DNA from: Dendrolimus kikuchii
Taxonomy: Eukaryota > Arthropoda > Insecta > Lepidoptera > Lasiocampidae
Assembly (NCBI GenBank): GCA_019925095.2
Contig: CM034388.1
Coordinates: forward strand, 28,712,934-28,776,933
DNA: 64,000 nt
Direction: 5' to 3'
Shown here: one piece after another, positions 20,926 to 31,567 of the stretch
Layout of the letters: every line of letters begins with the position of its first letter
Numbering within the stretch: the first letter of the stretch is position 1
The notes under the pieces: generated by a model
What the model was told of the DNA's origin: nothing
The model's database searches: none
What the model saw: only the letters and a program-made list of their open reading frames with translations
Translations under genes and position numbers: made by a program

Positions 20926-21058
20926 ATCTCTTTAATAGACGATACCAAAGTCAAGTTAGATAAACTTAGCGTTTTAAATACTATCTATTCCAAAGCTTAA
21001 ATTCAAATAATGTTTTTGCACTTTTTGCAAAATTGTTTAAACACGAATATCACATAGC

Positions 21059-21370
21059 TTTTTTTTATTGCATAAGTTCAGCAGACAGGCAGACGGCCCA
21101 CTTGATAGAAAGCGGTCACCATCGCCCATGGATATTTGCAACACCAAATGTGCTACAAATGCGCTGCTGCTCTCTTAAGGGAAACTGAAACCAGGTCACT
21201 AATGCCGGAACACAACTCAAGGTTGTTATGGCGACATACTTTAGACCAGGGGTGGTAGCCATCCAGTCGGGCAAATGCCCTACCACCTGGCTGTGGGTTG
21301 TTAAGTCGCCTCTTAAGACAGGCCGCCCGGCGGCAGGAAATTGTATTCTTTCTCCGTTCCTGCACGGATA
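21059..21370 (-). repeat. family A repeat (A9)
   Basis: Full-length inverted copy, TTTTTTTATTGCATAAG to CCTGCACGGATA. Confidence 0.85.
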
Positions 21371-21379
21371 GAAGCTTAC

Positions 21380-21480
21380 TTAGGTAACACTTTATTGCTC
21401 AGCAAAACTAACAGTACTTATTTAATACAACAAATAGCAATTTCTTCCACGCAACCGGGCTTAGAGTAAATCTTTAAATT
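21380..21480 (-). repeat. CR1-like LINE 3' UTR fragment (copy C10)
   Basis: AACACTTTATTGCTCAGC and AGCAATTTCTTCCACGCAACC match the 3' UTR of the CR1-like family; the stem-loop is partly eroded. Confidence 0.5.
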
Positions 21481-22309
21481 ATCTGTCATTATTATTTACT
21501 AGAGGTCGCCCAGTGGTCGAAATTCGACTATAATTAATTTATATTATAAGTTTGAACATCATTAAGGTTCTGTTGTCAAAGACTATCTTTTATAATCACA
21601 GATTTCGCCAAGGCTATATTGTTAATTTGACTTTAACACTAAACAAAAGAGTATATAATATGTGTGTGTGTCAAATACATGGTAGTGTGTAATGTTTTTT
21701 TTATTGATTTAATGTATTTTTTATGAATTATAAAAAAAAATTAGCTTTCTGCACTCCTCTATATGAACTATAAGTGTGAGAAATTTCATACACCTCCGTC
21801 CGCGCAATTATCGTAAAAAGGGCCTACAAAGTTTTTGCTTCACGTATTAATATAATGATTATTATAATGATGTATAAAGATGTATAAAGAAAAATATTGG
21901 TACATTTTCAACTAACTGACAGCATCATAAATACTACTACGAGCAATGTTTGATGCCCTTAAGTTAGGCTTAAACTTAAGAAGTCCTTATGCAAAATCTT
22001 AAAGATCTATCTTAAACGTATCAATGAATAAACGTGTGTGTTCTGAGTCATGCATCGATTTCCCCCGAGGACAGGTCCAGTCGTACCCTCGGAGACACCA
22101 CGTGCATCTCCATACCGGCGATACTACGAGCCATATTTTTGGAGCCACCCATAACCAAGGGACCGATGACTTACTCCACTTACGGTCGAAGCTTATTTAG
22201 TGCGGAGAAAGGGTTGCAAGCACACGGAATTTAATTTCCGTTACTTTATCCAAATTTCAGGTGGCCAGTGAAATATAGTCAAAATGGTGAAGTCCATCAA
22301 TGGGGGAAC
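21481..22309. other. unassigned intergenic sequence
   Basis: AT-rich, with a CG-richer island at 22050-22240 that holds a 66-codon chance frame. No recognised family. Confidence 0.3.
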
Positions 22310-22628
22310 TTTTTTTATTTTTATTGCAGGAGTTCAGCAGACAGACAGACGGCCCACTGGATGGAAAGCGGTTACCATCGCCTATGGACGTTTGCAACAC
22401 GAAAGGTGCTACAAATGCGCTGCTGCTCTCTTATGTGAGTTTGGAACCTGGTCACTGATACCGGAACACAACTCAAAGTTGTTATGGCGGCATGCTCTAG
22501 ACCAGGGGTGGTAGCCATCCAGTCGGGCAAATGCCCTACCACCTGGCTGTGGGTTGTTTAGTCGCCTCTTACGACAGGCCGCCCGGCCGCAGGAAATTGT
22601 ATTCTTTCTCCGTTCCTGCACGGATAAA
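22310..22628 (-). repeat. family A repeat (A10)
   Basis: Full-length inverted copy, TTTTTATTGCAGGAGTTC to CCTGCACGGATAAAA. Confidence 0.85.
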
Positions 22629-22892
22629 ACTCCATACACCCCTCATTATTTTCGTGTTTGAATACTTACGACGAAAACAATTATTAGTCAGTAAAGCTAA
22701 GACACCATTGAATGCTGTGTTCGAATTATAATTGGCGTAAATTCTGTTCAAAAAAATTAAAATACGAGTGGTATATGAACTTACCTCATTGACGGACTTA
22801 GCCACCTTGACTATATTTGATAGTTCATATCAGAATGTTCGATTTAGGAAACGATAATTTCAAATAGATAAAATTGTATATATTTATTTATT

Positions 22893-22990
22893 ACATGAGT
22901 ACCGCAACCAGGCAGACGACCCACCTGATGAAAAATGTTTATGGTCACCTATGAATATTTGCAATATTAAAGAATACAGAAAATGTCAAT
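22893..22990 (-). repeat. family A remnant (A11)
   Basis: Only the tail portion is recognisable (CAGGCAGACGACCCACCTGATG, then CACCTATG, then TTTGCAAT). Highly diverged. Confidence 0.45.
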
Positions 22991-23345
22991 GCAATGCATT
23001 ATGAGTGTTTCTTTTGACAAATTATAATTCATAATTGTAAGCGAAAATTCGAACGACAGAAAATTGATGATGGAAGCGGAAAATTATATTACTATGTTGG
23101 AAAGTATCCACACTTTACGGACAATCGAATTATTCCAGAATCGTTTTTTTTATAGATGTGAAATGCAATTTACTCAAATATCACTGCTCGGCGGTACCTG
23201 GAGCTCCTCAATTAGATCGGTTCAGCCACTAGAACATTCCGTTATTTATCTTTTTGCTATAAGCCAGGATAGCGGGAGTAAAGGCACCAACAGTTAGTAG
23301 AGTAGTATAAAGGCAACAACAACTGTAACAGTGTAACTAGATACT

Positions 23346-23694
23346 TTTTTTTTGAAGGCGGAGGACATGCTATTTACGCACAATACTGGATAAATAAGGG
23401 ATTAGACTATAGTTGATCATGGAGGCTTTACCCTTTAATAAGGGGCAATCCAAACAGTAATCAAGCCAGCTTGTGTGGAGACTCAGAGAAGTTGCACGGG
23501 CAACAACCACTACCCACTAAAACCACCCTCCTCCCATGTGCCCCGCGCTTTTTATGTAGGAAAGGCTGAGACTTAAAACGTAGTTACGCCCAGTCCGAAC
23601 AGCGCAAAAAGTGCTTGAATGTGCCCCGGGAATCAGAAAACATCCACTTCGTCAGCGGGGTTGATGAATCCCTTGCTCCCTTAAAGTGTAACTA
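23346..23694 (-). pseudogene. R1-like LINE 3' UTR insertion with 16-bp target duplication
   Basis: A second copy of the R1-like 3' UTR of 16402-16770 (shared CACAATACTGG, AGTTGATCATGGAGGC, GAAGTTGCACGGGCAAC, CAGTCCGA), with the poly(A) complement at 23346. AGTGTAACTAGATACT (23330-23345) and AGTGTAACTATATACT (23695-23710) flank it, one mismatch. No coding part was copied. Confidence 0.85.
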
Positions 23695-23710
23695 TATACT
23701 ACATTAACTA

Positions 23711-24478
23711 CCTATAAGTTTTTAACAGTCATTTACCATGTATTTTATTTACAAACAAATTATGTAAAAATTTAATTGTTTGTATTTCGTTTTGTTTACC
23801 AAAATAATGTAACACACGTTTTATATCCTATCTTGTAACCAAACTTATTAACAAAATTTCATATATTCCGGCAAAATTTCTTAGGCTGGCAACATCGACC
23901 GGGGCGGCCATCTGTGTAAGGCAGGGAGAGCCTAAAGCGGTGGTCGCTAAAGATGCTCTTTTTAGACTTGTGGGATTTTCTTTTTTGGTCTGACCACCGC
24001 AAAAGGCGGGTTCAATGTTGCCACTCCGTTATGCAATGTTTTTTTTATGAATGGCCACTGTTTACAACGCCTTATAAAATAGGTTTTATTGTTTTCAACT
24101 CTCGATAGTGAAATGTGACGACTGACGGCGCTTGCCTTAAAGAGTGCTTGCAAATTAGCAAATTATGACACAGAAGTACTAAGTAGTTCTTATTGGAACT
24201 TAAGGATAATATACGAAGTGGTTCTTCAAGATAGAATTACTCGACACTTTTGCAATTGCGCGTTTTTTGAATAGCTTGAAATTATTTATTTTTACAATTG
24301 CATGATTAAAAAATATATTTATTTATATTTGAATGTGTGCATAGTTTTTATAGACCTTTATGGTATTGTCTTGCCTTTATGTTCCCCTGGGATGATATTA
24401 GTGTTATTGACTGTGACCAAATGTGTCTTGTTTATAGCTTTAAAAATAACGCTAGTAATGCTTAGCTACATTAATGTA
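23711..24478. other. unassigned intergenic sequence
   Basis: The segment 23880-24020 contains two near-inverted phrases (AGCGGTGGTCG / GACCACCGC), a possible eroded fold-back. No gene. Confidence 0.3.
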
Positions 24479-24722
24479 TTTTTTTTATTGCAGGAGTTCT
24501 GCAGACAGGCAGACGGCCCACTGGATGGAAAGCGGTTACCATCGCCTATGGACATTTGCAACACCAAAGGTGCTACAAATGCGCTGCTGCTCTCTTAAGC
24601 GAGTCTGGAACCTGGTCACTAATGCCGGAACACAACTCAAAGTTGTTATGGCGGCATGCTCTAGACCAGGGGTGGTAGCCATCCAGTCGGGCAAATGCCC
24701 TACCACCTGGCTGTGGGTTGTT
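24479..24722 (-). repeat. family A repeat (A12), head missing
   Basis: Inverted copy that stops at GTGGGTTGTT, about 70 bp short of the family head. Confidence 0.8.
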
Positions 24723-25004
24723 ATCTATCAATTTTTAACGTCATCAAAAATTAGTAAGAATGTCTCATCACAAATAAAATAACACATTAAGCCCATGGCT
24801 ACATCTGCGTGACACGTTCACTAAATCTATCATTATCCCAGTTGGAACAGAGATTAGATAATTTATATAAAAAAAGTCTTTATTAATGCGTAGCATAACG
24901 GCATAGGTGTAGCAGAGGTAAGAAAGCATTTCACAAATTCAAAAAACGATGATCATTAGATTCAAGCCTGGATGACGTATGTCGAATCAGTTGGTATACA
25001 ATAC

Positions 25005-25072
25005 AATAATTTATTATTATATATTATTATGTATAATTATTTATACATAATAATATATAATAATAAATTATT
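25005..25072. repeat. perfect 32-bp AT palindrome
   Basis: 25005-25036 and 25041-25072 are exact inverse complements around a 4-nt loop, all A/T apart from one G:C pair. It can extrude a cruciform or form a very strong hairpin. Confidence 0.85.
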
Positions 25073-25115
25073 ATATTAATAATATATTATAATAATAAAA
25101 TATTTAATTATAAAT

Positions 25116-25172
25116 AAAGAGTAATAAATAATTATACATATATATATTATGTATAATTATTTATTACTCTTT
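25116..25172. repeat. perfect 24-bp inverted repeat reaching into a LINE terminus
   Basis: 25116-25139 and 25149-25172 are exact inverse complements around 9 nt. The right arm contains the CTCTTTATTG terminus of CR1-like copy C3, so the left arm is probably a fold-back copy of that end. Confidence 0.8.
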
Positions 25173-25398
25173 ATTGTACACCAACATTACATAGAAAAAA
25201 TACACAATAAACTTACTTATTAAAAGGTAGTAAGTACAATGGCCGGCCTTATTGCTAAAAGCAATCTCTTCCAGGCATCCTTTGGATAGACAAGATCTAA
25301 TTGCATAGATAGCGTTGACGTGCAGTTGAAATAGATATTAATATAATAATAAATTAATTATAATACATATAGTTATAAAAATATAAACCTACATAGAT
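25160..25398 (-). pseudogene. CR1/L2-like LINE 3' UTR (copy C3, part 1)
   Basis: CTCTTTATTGTACACC terminus, then stem-loop with arms ATTGCT/AGCAAT (25251-25256 and 25260-25265), a changed but still paired version of the ATCGCT/AGCGAT arms elsewhere. The copy is interrupted by R-f. Confidence 0.7.
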
Positions 25399-25659
25399 AT
25401 GATGAAAGAATGACTAAACAGATATACAATGCAAAAGTGGATGGAGGCAGAAGTCGTGGAAGGCCACGACACACCTTCCATGATCAAATTGATCGTATAC
25501 TAGCAGAAGGTGATGTCAGGAGCCTTAAGAACAGACGAGCGTGCATGACAAGAGCTATGAATGTCAAAGAAGCGAGTGAGGTGTGTAAGAATAAGCCTGA
25601 ATGGCGCTCTGTTGTTCGTGCCTACCCCGCAAGGGAACTGGCGTGAAGCGATGTATGTA
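25399..25659 (+). pseudogene. RTE-like LINE 3' end (copy R-f)
   Basis: Frame 25410-25646 (MTKQIYNAK, GRPRHTF, YPARELA, stop) with a short ATG tail. Inserted into CR1-like copy C3 in the opposite orientation. Confidence 0.75.
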
Positions 25660-25850
25660 CAGAACAGTTAGATAGTGCTCCCTCACAAGTCTGTTAAAGG
25701 AATGGATAGACTTAACAGATCGGACATCTGCCAGCAAAGCATTCCAGAGATGCACAGCCTGAACAGAGAACGATCTTGCGTAAATTTCCGTAGTATAATA
25801 CATCGGTGTCCTAAGTCGCAATCTCTCTGACTGTTTAATATAATAATTAC
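25660..25850 (-). pseudogene. CR1/L2-like LINE C-terminus (copy C3, part 2)
   Basis: - strand frame (25564-25821) reads RLRTPMYYT, ARSFSVQAVHLWN, then VREHYLT, a diverged relative of the C-terminus in copies C1, C2, C8 and C9. It probably represents a separate subfamily. Confidence 0.65.
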
Positions 25851-26184
25851 GCGAAGGTTTACATAATCGTACTATACTCTAATTTTTAATTACCTGGACT
25901 AACATGACAGCTGTGATTGACCTTTTTTTTATGTTGCAAGATTGGAGCAAGTCACAGAGGTGAATTGTTGATTAAACTCACTTATGAATCTATTCTATTC
26001 TTGTTGTTAATGGCTCTAACGCCTTTGGCATTGATTTTGCCAATATCAAAGTAAAAGCGACAGATGATGATATAGGAAGTTAAAAAAGAGAAATTTTGTT
26101 GGACGGTATTCTTGTTCTGGTAACCTGAGGACAAGACAACACGAACGGTCATATTAGACTAATTACTTACCTATATAAAAAATC
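25851..26184. other. unassigned intergenic sequence
   Basis: No gene or repeat terminus recognised. Confidence 0.3.
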
Positions 26185-26545
26185 GAAATGTTTGCTGGGA
26201 CACATAGTAGAAGTGAAACTTCAACGGACAGGTGGAAAAACAAATGGCAACGGACAACTGGCAAAACGAATTCAAATTGGACAAGTACATTAACAATCTG
26301 CTACTGCTAATTATGATTTGGTACATTTTAATGAATGCATTTTTTATTTAAACATATTTTATTTTACAAAGAAAAAAACTGAATTCGATCCGGAACCAAA
26401 AAACGCATCAATAGTTTACTCTAAAATTATGCCGCCTCTCACCACGTCTAGTCTAAATTTATGCCGGTCCTCCACGCGGCCGTAACGCTTTTTCGTGACA
26501 GAAAAATCTTAAGACCCTAAGAAGTTTCACTTCAAAGTATATTAT
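26185..26545 (-). mobile_element. MITE W, copy 2 (simple form)
   Basis: Reverse-complement match to 8118-8551 along its length (GGCGGCATAATTTTAGAG, GAATTCAGTTTTTT, TTGTTAATGTACTTGTCC), ending in the same GAAGTTTCACTTC type termini. It lacks the internal inverted duplication of copy 1 and therefore shows the ancestral structure. Confidence 0.65.
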
Positions 26546-26793
26546 TAAGCGTTAAAAATCTAAACAGGGTATATACATATTTACTATATACTAATATTAG
26601 TAAGAAGTTAATATTAATGGGATGAGGAATGTCAGAAGGGAGAAGGTCATATAAGGGTATACATAAATTTGGACGGGAACTAACTTATGAATCAAAATAG
26701 GTCAATCACAACTGTCTCTTTAGTCCAAGTAATTAAAAATTAAAATACTCACAAGTAAACAATTATAATAAAATTGATTATCGATTTATTATT

Positions 26794-26993
26794 GTATGTC
26801 TTTCAAGACCACGGGCCATAAAACTGGCCCGGACATTTGGAGGGCTTGCGTGGGGCCATGGGGAGGCCAACACATAGAGGCCCCTTGACAAATTTAATGT
26901 AAATGTGGCGTGACACTGACCGGCGATTATCCCTGTCTACACCATATAATAATGCACCCAAGGACAAGCCCCGGCCAGTGTAGGGGATCGATC
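26794..26993 (-). repeat. family V repeat fragment with 18-bp target duplication
   Basis: Matches V copies at 45283-45790 and 45925-46360 (ACCACGGGCCATAAAA, GGGGCCATGGGGAGGCC, TTATCCCTGTCTAC, CAAGCCCCGGCC). GATTATCGATTTATTATT at 26776-26793 recurs with one extra T at 26994-27012, so this is a retroposed 5'-truncated copy. Confidence 0.75.
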
Positions 26994-27014
26994 GATTATC
27001 GATTTTATTATTAC

Positions 27015-27516
27015 ATACATACATACATACATAACTTCACGCCAGTTCCCTTGCGGGGTAGGCACGAACAACAGAGTGCCATTTAGGCTTATTCTTACAC
27101 ACCTCACTTGCCTTTTTGACATTCATAACTCTTGTCATGCACGCTCGTCTGTTCTTAAGGCTCCTGACATCACCTTCTGCTAGTACACGATCAATTTGAT
27201 CATGGAAGGTGTGTCGTGGCCTTCCACGACTTCTGCATCCATCCACTTTTGCATTGTATATCTGTTTAGTCATTCTTTCATCATGCATTCTTTCCACATG
27301 CCCGAACCACCGGAGCATTCCTTTCCTTACCTTCACCCCGACACTCTCTTTCAGATTAACTCTCTTTCTTACTTCGGTATTACGAACGCGGTCCGCGAGC
27401 GTCACTCCGCAGATTTTGCGCAGTGCTCGCATCTCGACCGCGTTTACTCTACTTTCATGCTCTCTCTTCCATACCCAACTCTCGCATCCATACGTGAGCG
27501 TAGGTACCAGCACCGC
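27015..27516 (-). pseudogene. RTE-like LINE 3' end (copy R-g) with 12-bp target duplication
   Basis: The best preserved copy: one uninterrupted frame (27037-27513, 158 codons) from LVPTLTYGCESWVW through ALRKICGV, MLRWFGHVE, GRPRHTF to YPARELA and stop, then (TATG)n. TTTTATTATTAC flanks it at 27003-27014 and 27517-27528. 5'-truncated at nearly the same point as R-a. Confidence 0.85.
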
Positions 27517-27882
27517 TTTTATTATTACAATACTTAATACTAGTAATTATTAATAATTGAAATAATAAAACCGATAATTAAAACAGCATTTACTTTATTA
27601 AATTTCAGTAATTAAACTAGTACTAGTTTTTGCCACGGCTACGCTCGCGTTGAAAAAGGATATGTATGTCATGGAGTGGGCATGTTATTTTTAGAAATGT
27701 CTAACTTGGTTTTTAGTTAAGAGTACCTAACGATAAATACCAGTAACGCCATCTAGCAATGCGAAGATGGAACTAACCATAAGAGCGATATGTTAAATTT
27801 ATTGTTTTCATGTTATTGTAAGAAAGAAAGAAAACAGGCTTACTTTTAGGATATATACAAGTGAAATAAATACATTTGAAGT

Positions 27883-28322
27883 CAATGGCGGATTTACCAA
27901 TAGGCTGAGTAGGCTGGAGCCTAGGGCGGCAGATTATGGAGAGGCGGCTTTGAGGCCAATGTTCTTTTATGTCTCACTTAAATTCTAAGACTTAATAAGA
28001 TAATTCTTATGAAGACAACATTAACAATTCAACATGTAAAATATTTCACTAATTAGACAATTTGTTATACAATTTGAGTAGCGCTTTTGGGTACGGCAGA
28101 AACAAACCGATCGATATCCTGCTTCACTATCTTCTTCTCTCTAATAATTATGAGAAGAAAGGTTGTATAATTAAGACCATAGTGCACAAATAACAGAGTT
28201 ACAATTTCATTGAAAAAAATGTAATTAAAATGATTGTGAACTAGGGTATCGCTTTTTAGAGTTCGGTAGGGGCGGCAAAATTTGAATAGCATTTGGGCGG
28301 CATATATCCAAATGCGCCCCTG
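27883..28322. mobile_element. hAT-type MITE with 8-bp target duplication
   Basis: Ends CAATGGCGGATTTACC (left) and, inverted, CAGGGGCGCATTTGGA (right), matching the CA-GGCG pattern of hAT termini. TTTGAAGT flanks it exactly at 27875-27882 and 28323-28330, the 8-bp duplication expected for hAT transposases. 440 bp, no transposase. Confidence 0.85.
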
Positions 28323-28381
28323 TTTGAAGTAGTAAATAAAGCACGATAAAATAAAGAACAACCAGAAAGTATCAAAAGATA

Positions 28382-28673
28382 TTTTATCCGTGCAGGAACG
28401 GCGAAAGAATACAATTGCCTGCGGCCGGGCGGCCTGTCGTAAGAGGCGATAACACAACCCACAGCCAGGTGGTAGGGTATTTGCCCGACTGGATAGCTAC
28501 CACCCGTGGTCTAAAGTATGTCGCCATAACAACCTTGATTTGTGTTCGGGCATTATTAACCAGGTTCCAGTTTCCCTTAAGAGAGCAGCAGCTCATTTGT
28601 AGCAACCGCTGTAGTAACCCGCTTTCCATCAAGTGGGCCGTCTGCCTGTCTGCTGATCTCCTGCAAAAAAAAA
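28382..28673 (+). repeat. family A repeat (A13), internally deleted
   Basis: + copy from TTTATCCGTGCAGG to CTCCTGCAAAAAA; the TTTGGTGTTGCAAATGTCC segment is missing, joining TTTGTAGCAACC directly to the tail. Confidence 0.8.
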
Positions 28674-29274
28674 CAAATAATTTCCTAAAATTGGATCAAG
28701 CTTAGCAAAAATGTCGATCTTTTAGACCAACGCTGATCTTCCGCTTGAACCTAGAGCGACGTCACGGACAACTATACATTATATTATTAATAAATAATTA
28801 TATTATTGTGATAATAAACACAAATAGTTCAATAAATTTACAAATATTTATAACATAATAATATAATTCATATACAACCATACATATAATAAATTTGACG
28901 ATATTATAAACAACATAATATGTGATAAACAACGTAAATAAATAACAAAAAAAATCAGGTGTCTTTGTAAGTTGGTCCAGAAGTTTTTCCGTGATCACTG
29001 AACAGACAGACTGGCACCGTAACGAAGCAGTTTACCCTCCCATAAGAAGTGATCACTTCAAAAAACAGCCTTAAAACAATATGAGAATTATATTATGCCG
29101 TAGTCGTGTCTTTGGCCCGTCTGTGATTTTGGTCACCAAGCAACTTCTTGAGGTTACTTTTATTGTCGTTGCCATAGCGATGTATCTGTTAGTGATAGCA
29201 ACAGTGGCGCCAATAAAATGAAATTGGAGCCCCAACTTTTCGGCTCTATATTCTGTTATCCCTCTCGCAACATA
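28674..29274. other. AT-rich sequence, nothing recognised
   Basis: Contains a 66-codon hydrophobic chance frame on the - strand (28798-28998), an AT-composition effect. Confidence 0.3.
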
Positions 29275-29355
29275 ACTTTTTTCTGGATAAAAGGTACCCT
29301 ATGTCCTATTGTATCCTGACAACGTGTATGCAAAATTTCGGGACCATATGATGCC

Positions 29356-29662
29356 TTTTTTTTATTGCAAGAGATCAGCAGACAGGCGACAGCTCACTTG
29401 ATGGAAAGTGGTTACCATCGCCTATGGACATTTACAACACCAAAGGTGCTACAAATGCGCTGCTGCACTCTTAAGGGAGACTGGAACCTGGTCACTAATG
29501 CCGGAACACAACTCAAGGTCGTTATGGCGACGTACTTTAGACCAGGGGTGGTAGCCATCCAGTCGGGCAAATGCCCTACCACCTGGCTGTGGGTTGTTAA
29601 GTCGCCTCTTACGACAGGCCGCCCGGCCGCAGGAAATTGTATTCTTTCTCTGTTCCTGCACT
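29356..29662 (-). repeat. family A repeat (A14) abutting a LINE fragment
   Basis: Near full-length inverted copy whose head end (CTGTTCCTGCACTG) runs straight into the family R LINE fragment at 29663, so a chimeric - strand ORF (29609-30292) crosses both. Confidence 0.8.
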
Positions 29663-30240
29663 GCTTCTCGATTGTTTTCGAAGAAAGAACGAACGTATGG
29701 CGATGCTTATTTGTTGGGCGAAATATGAGCCAGCCTTCTGATCACGGGTGGCATCAAAGAGTTTCTTGCAAATCTCTTTGAAGAAACTCTTTGCCGACGG
29801 ACCCCACGGACCTAATGTTTCAACTCCAAACGGCACAAATATGTAACCCCTTCCTAAGGTTCCATATTTGCGCCGTTTGAGAGCTTCAGCTTTTGAAGCA
29901 GCGTTGCCAGCCTCTAACTCAGTCATTGGAAGATGCGACGGGGCCAGAGTGTCTACACATGTCGCGTCCCAAACAAGCGGCCGTCCCATCTTCCAAGGAA
30001 TAAGTGACATACCATCCGGCCTCTTGCCATCGTCGCGTACCAAGCCATTCGGTTCTAATACGGCCGGTACGCCGACGCTGACAAGAGCCCGGCGGATGAT
30101 GTCATTGAGGTTGGCATGGCGAGATCTTCGACCAACACTATGTAAACATGCTAATCCGTGGCGCCCATACGGGTCCACCATACTTTTGGCATCGGTCAAA
30201 TATGGAATTTCAAAATGTAAATTACTTTTTTCTAAAAATT
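29663..30240 (-). pseudogene. non-LTR LINE C-terminal domain, family R (copy b)
   Basis: Longest copy of this domain, ~190 codons open: DPYGRHGLACLHSVGRRSRH, LNDIIRRAL, LEPNGLVRDDGKRPDG, LIPWKMG, LVWDATCVDTLAPSHLP, FVPFGVETLGPWGP, then DQKAGSYFAQQISIAIR. It differs enough from copies a and e to be another subfamily. The RPDG...LVWDAT spacing resembles a PD-(D/E)xK-type nuclease core, but this is inference. The 3' end is cut by family A copy A14 and the 5' end is missing. Confidence 0.7.
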
Positions 30241-30261
30241 TTATATGAGTTAGGATTGTAA

Positions 30262-30480
30262 TAGATGATTGATAACACTCTACTGTACACAAATATAAAA
30301 AACTTACAGACTAAAACTATACGTAATTATGCACAAAGGGCGGTTTTATCGCTAAAAAGCGATCTCTTCCAGACAACCCCAGGAATGAAGTGAGATGATA
30401 ATGGTGATCGTTGTATACGCAAACTATATTACGACTACTTACATTTTGGTAATAAATACACAAATGTTATATATACAGAC
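30262..30480 (-). repeat. CR1-like LINE 3' UTR fragment (copy C4)
   Basis: Eroded terminus, GGGCGG block and stem ATCGCTAAAAAGCGATCTCTTCC at about 30348. Interrupted by RTE-like copy R-h. Confidence 0.6.
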
Positions 30481-30501
30481 ATTAAACATATTAAATAGAT
30501 A
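30471..30501. repeat. 31-bp target-site duplication, left copy
   Basis: Starts ATATACAGACATTAAAC; the full 31 bp are identical at 30757-30787. Confidence 0.9.
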
Positions 30502-30756
30502 CATACATACATACATAACTTCACACCAGTTCCCTTGCGGGGTATTTAGGCTTATTCTTACACATCTTACTTGCTTCTTTGACATTCATAACTCTTGTCA
30601 TGCACGCTCGTTTGTTCTTAAGGCTCCTGACATCACCTTCTGCTAGTACACGATCGATTTGATCATGGAAGGTGTGTCGTGGCCTTCCACGACTTCTGCA
30701 TCCATCCACTTTTGCATTGTATATCTGTTTAGTCATTCTTTCATCATGCATCTTTC
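30502..30756 (-). pseudogene. RTE-like LINE 3' end (copy R-h)
   Basis: - strand frame 30521-30751 (MHDERMTKQIYNAK, GRPRHTF, then KNKPKYPARELV). A ~20 bp deletion removed the WRSVVRA part, and the last residue is Val rather than Ala. (TATG)n tail, flanked by a perfect 31-bp duplication. Confidence 0.85.
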
Positions 30757-30787
30757 ATATACAGACATTAAACATATTAAATAGATA
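30757..30787. repeat. 31-bp target-site duplication, right copy
   Basis: Identical to 30471-30501. Confidence 0.9.
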
Positions 30788-30863
30788 TATACTCAATATA
30801 CATACCATACAAATACATATCTATACAAAGTATATAAATGTCTATAGATGAATAATGACTATA

Positions 30864-31164
30864 TTTTTTTTATTGCATTAGTTCAGCATACAGACAGACG
30901 AAACACCTGATAGAAAGCAGTTACCATCGGCTATGGACATTTGCAACACAAATGCACTGCTGCTCTCTTAAGGGAGACTGGAACCTGGCCACTAATACCG
31001 GAACACAACACAAGGTTGTTATGGCCGCATACTCCAGACAGGGGTGGTAGTTATCTAGACGGGCAAATGCCCTACCACCTGGCTATGCGTTATCCTGTCG
31101 CCTCTTACGACAGGCCGCCCTGCCGCGGCAAACTGTATTCTTTTTCCGTTCCTGCATGGATAAA
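30864..31164 (-). repeat. family A repeat (A15)
   Basis: Full-length, somewhat diverged inverted copy with a small deletion around ACACAAATGCACTGC. ATGACTATAT (left) and ATGATTATAT (right) near its ends may be a target duplication with one mismatch. Confidence 0.75.
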
Positions 31165-31232
31165 CACATGATTATATCATCATATTCCAACGACAGCTAA
31201 TATTGTTAGGTTAGGATAGGTTACATTATTGT

Positions 31233-31533
31233 CCGGGGGTAAAGTAGTCCCCCGGCAGTAGAAGAGGCCTCGCGGGGCCCACGCCTGCCAGGGCTGCGGA
31301 GAGGCCAGGTCATATACCCGTAGCCCTGGCATAAGGCGAAGGACGGAACACCCAGGGGTTTTAGTGGGTATCCCTAACCGGGAATGGCAATAGCATGGCA
31401 CCAGTTCTGACTGGGTATGCTAGTGCCACCCCCGATCTGGCGAATCCCACACTAGGTCGCGAATTATCCCAAGGTTCTGCCCTTGTCGCGGCTTAGTCCT
31501 CAATCGGATTTCCCCTGGTAAAAAAAAAAAAAA
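31233..31533 (+). mobile_element. poly(A) retroposon, family U, with 13-bp target duplication
   Basis: GC-rich 300-bp insert ending CGGATTTCCCCTGGTAAAAA(n). GTTACATTATTGT flanks it at 31220-31232 and 31534-31546. It shares GTAGCCCTGGCATAAGGCG, CACCCAGGGGTT, GATCTGGCGAATCCCACAC and the tail with 38567-38763. Probably the 3' UTR of a 5'-truncated LINE, or a SINE; no promoter boxes seen. Confidence 0.85.
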
Positions 31534-31567
31534 GTTACATTATTGTTAAGTTAAATTATTCCTTAAG

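Noticed and set aside
28065..28457. 130-codon - strand frame
   Set aside because: Spans the hAT-type MITE end and a family A head; no protein family recognised.
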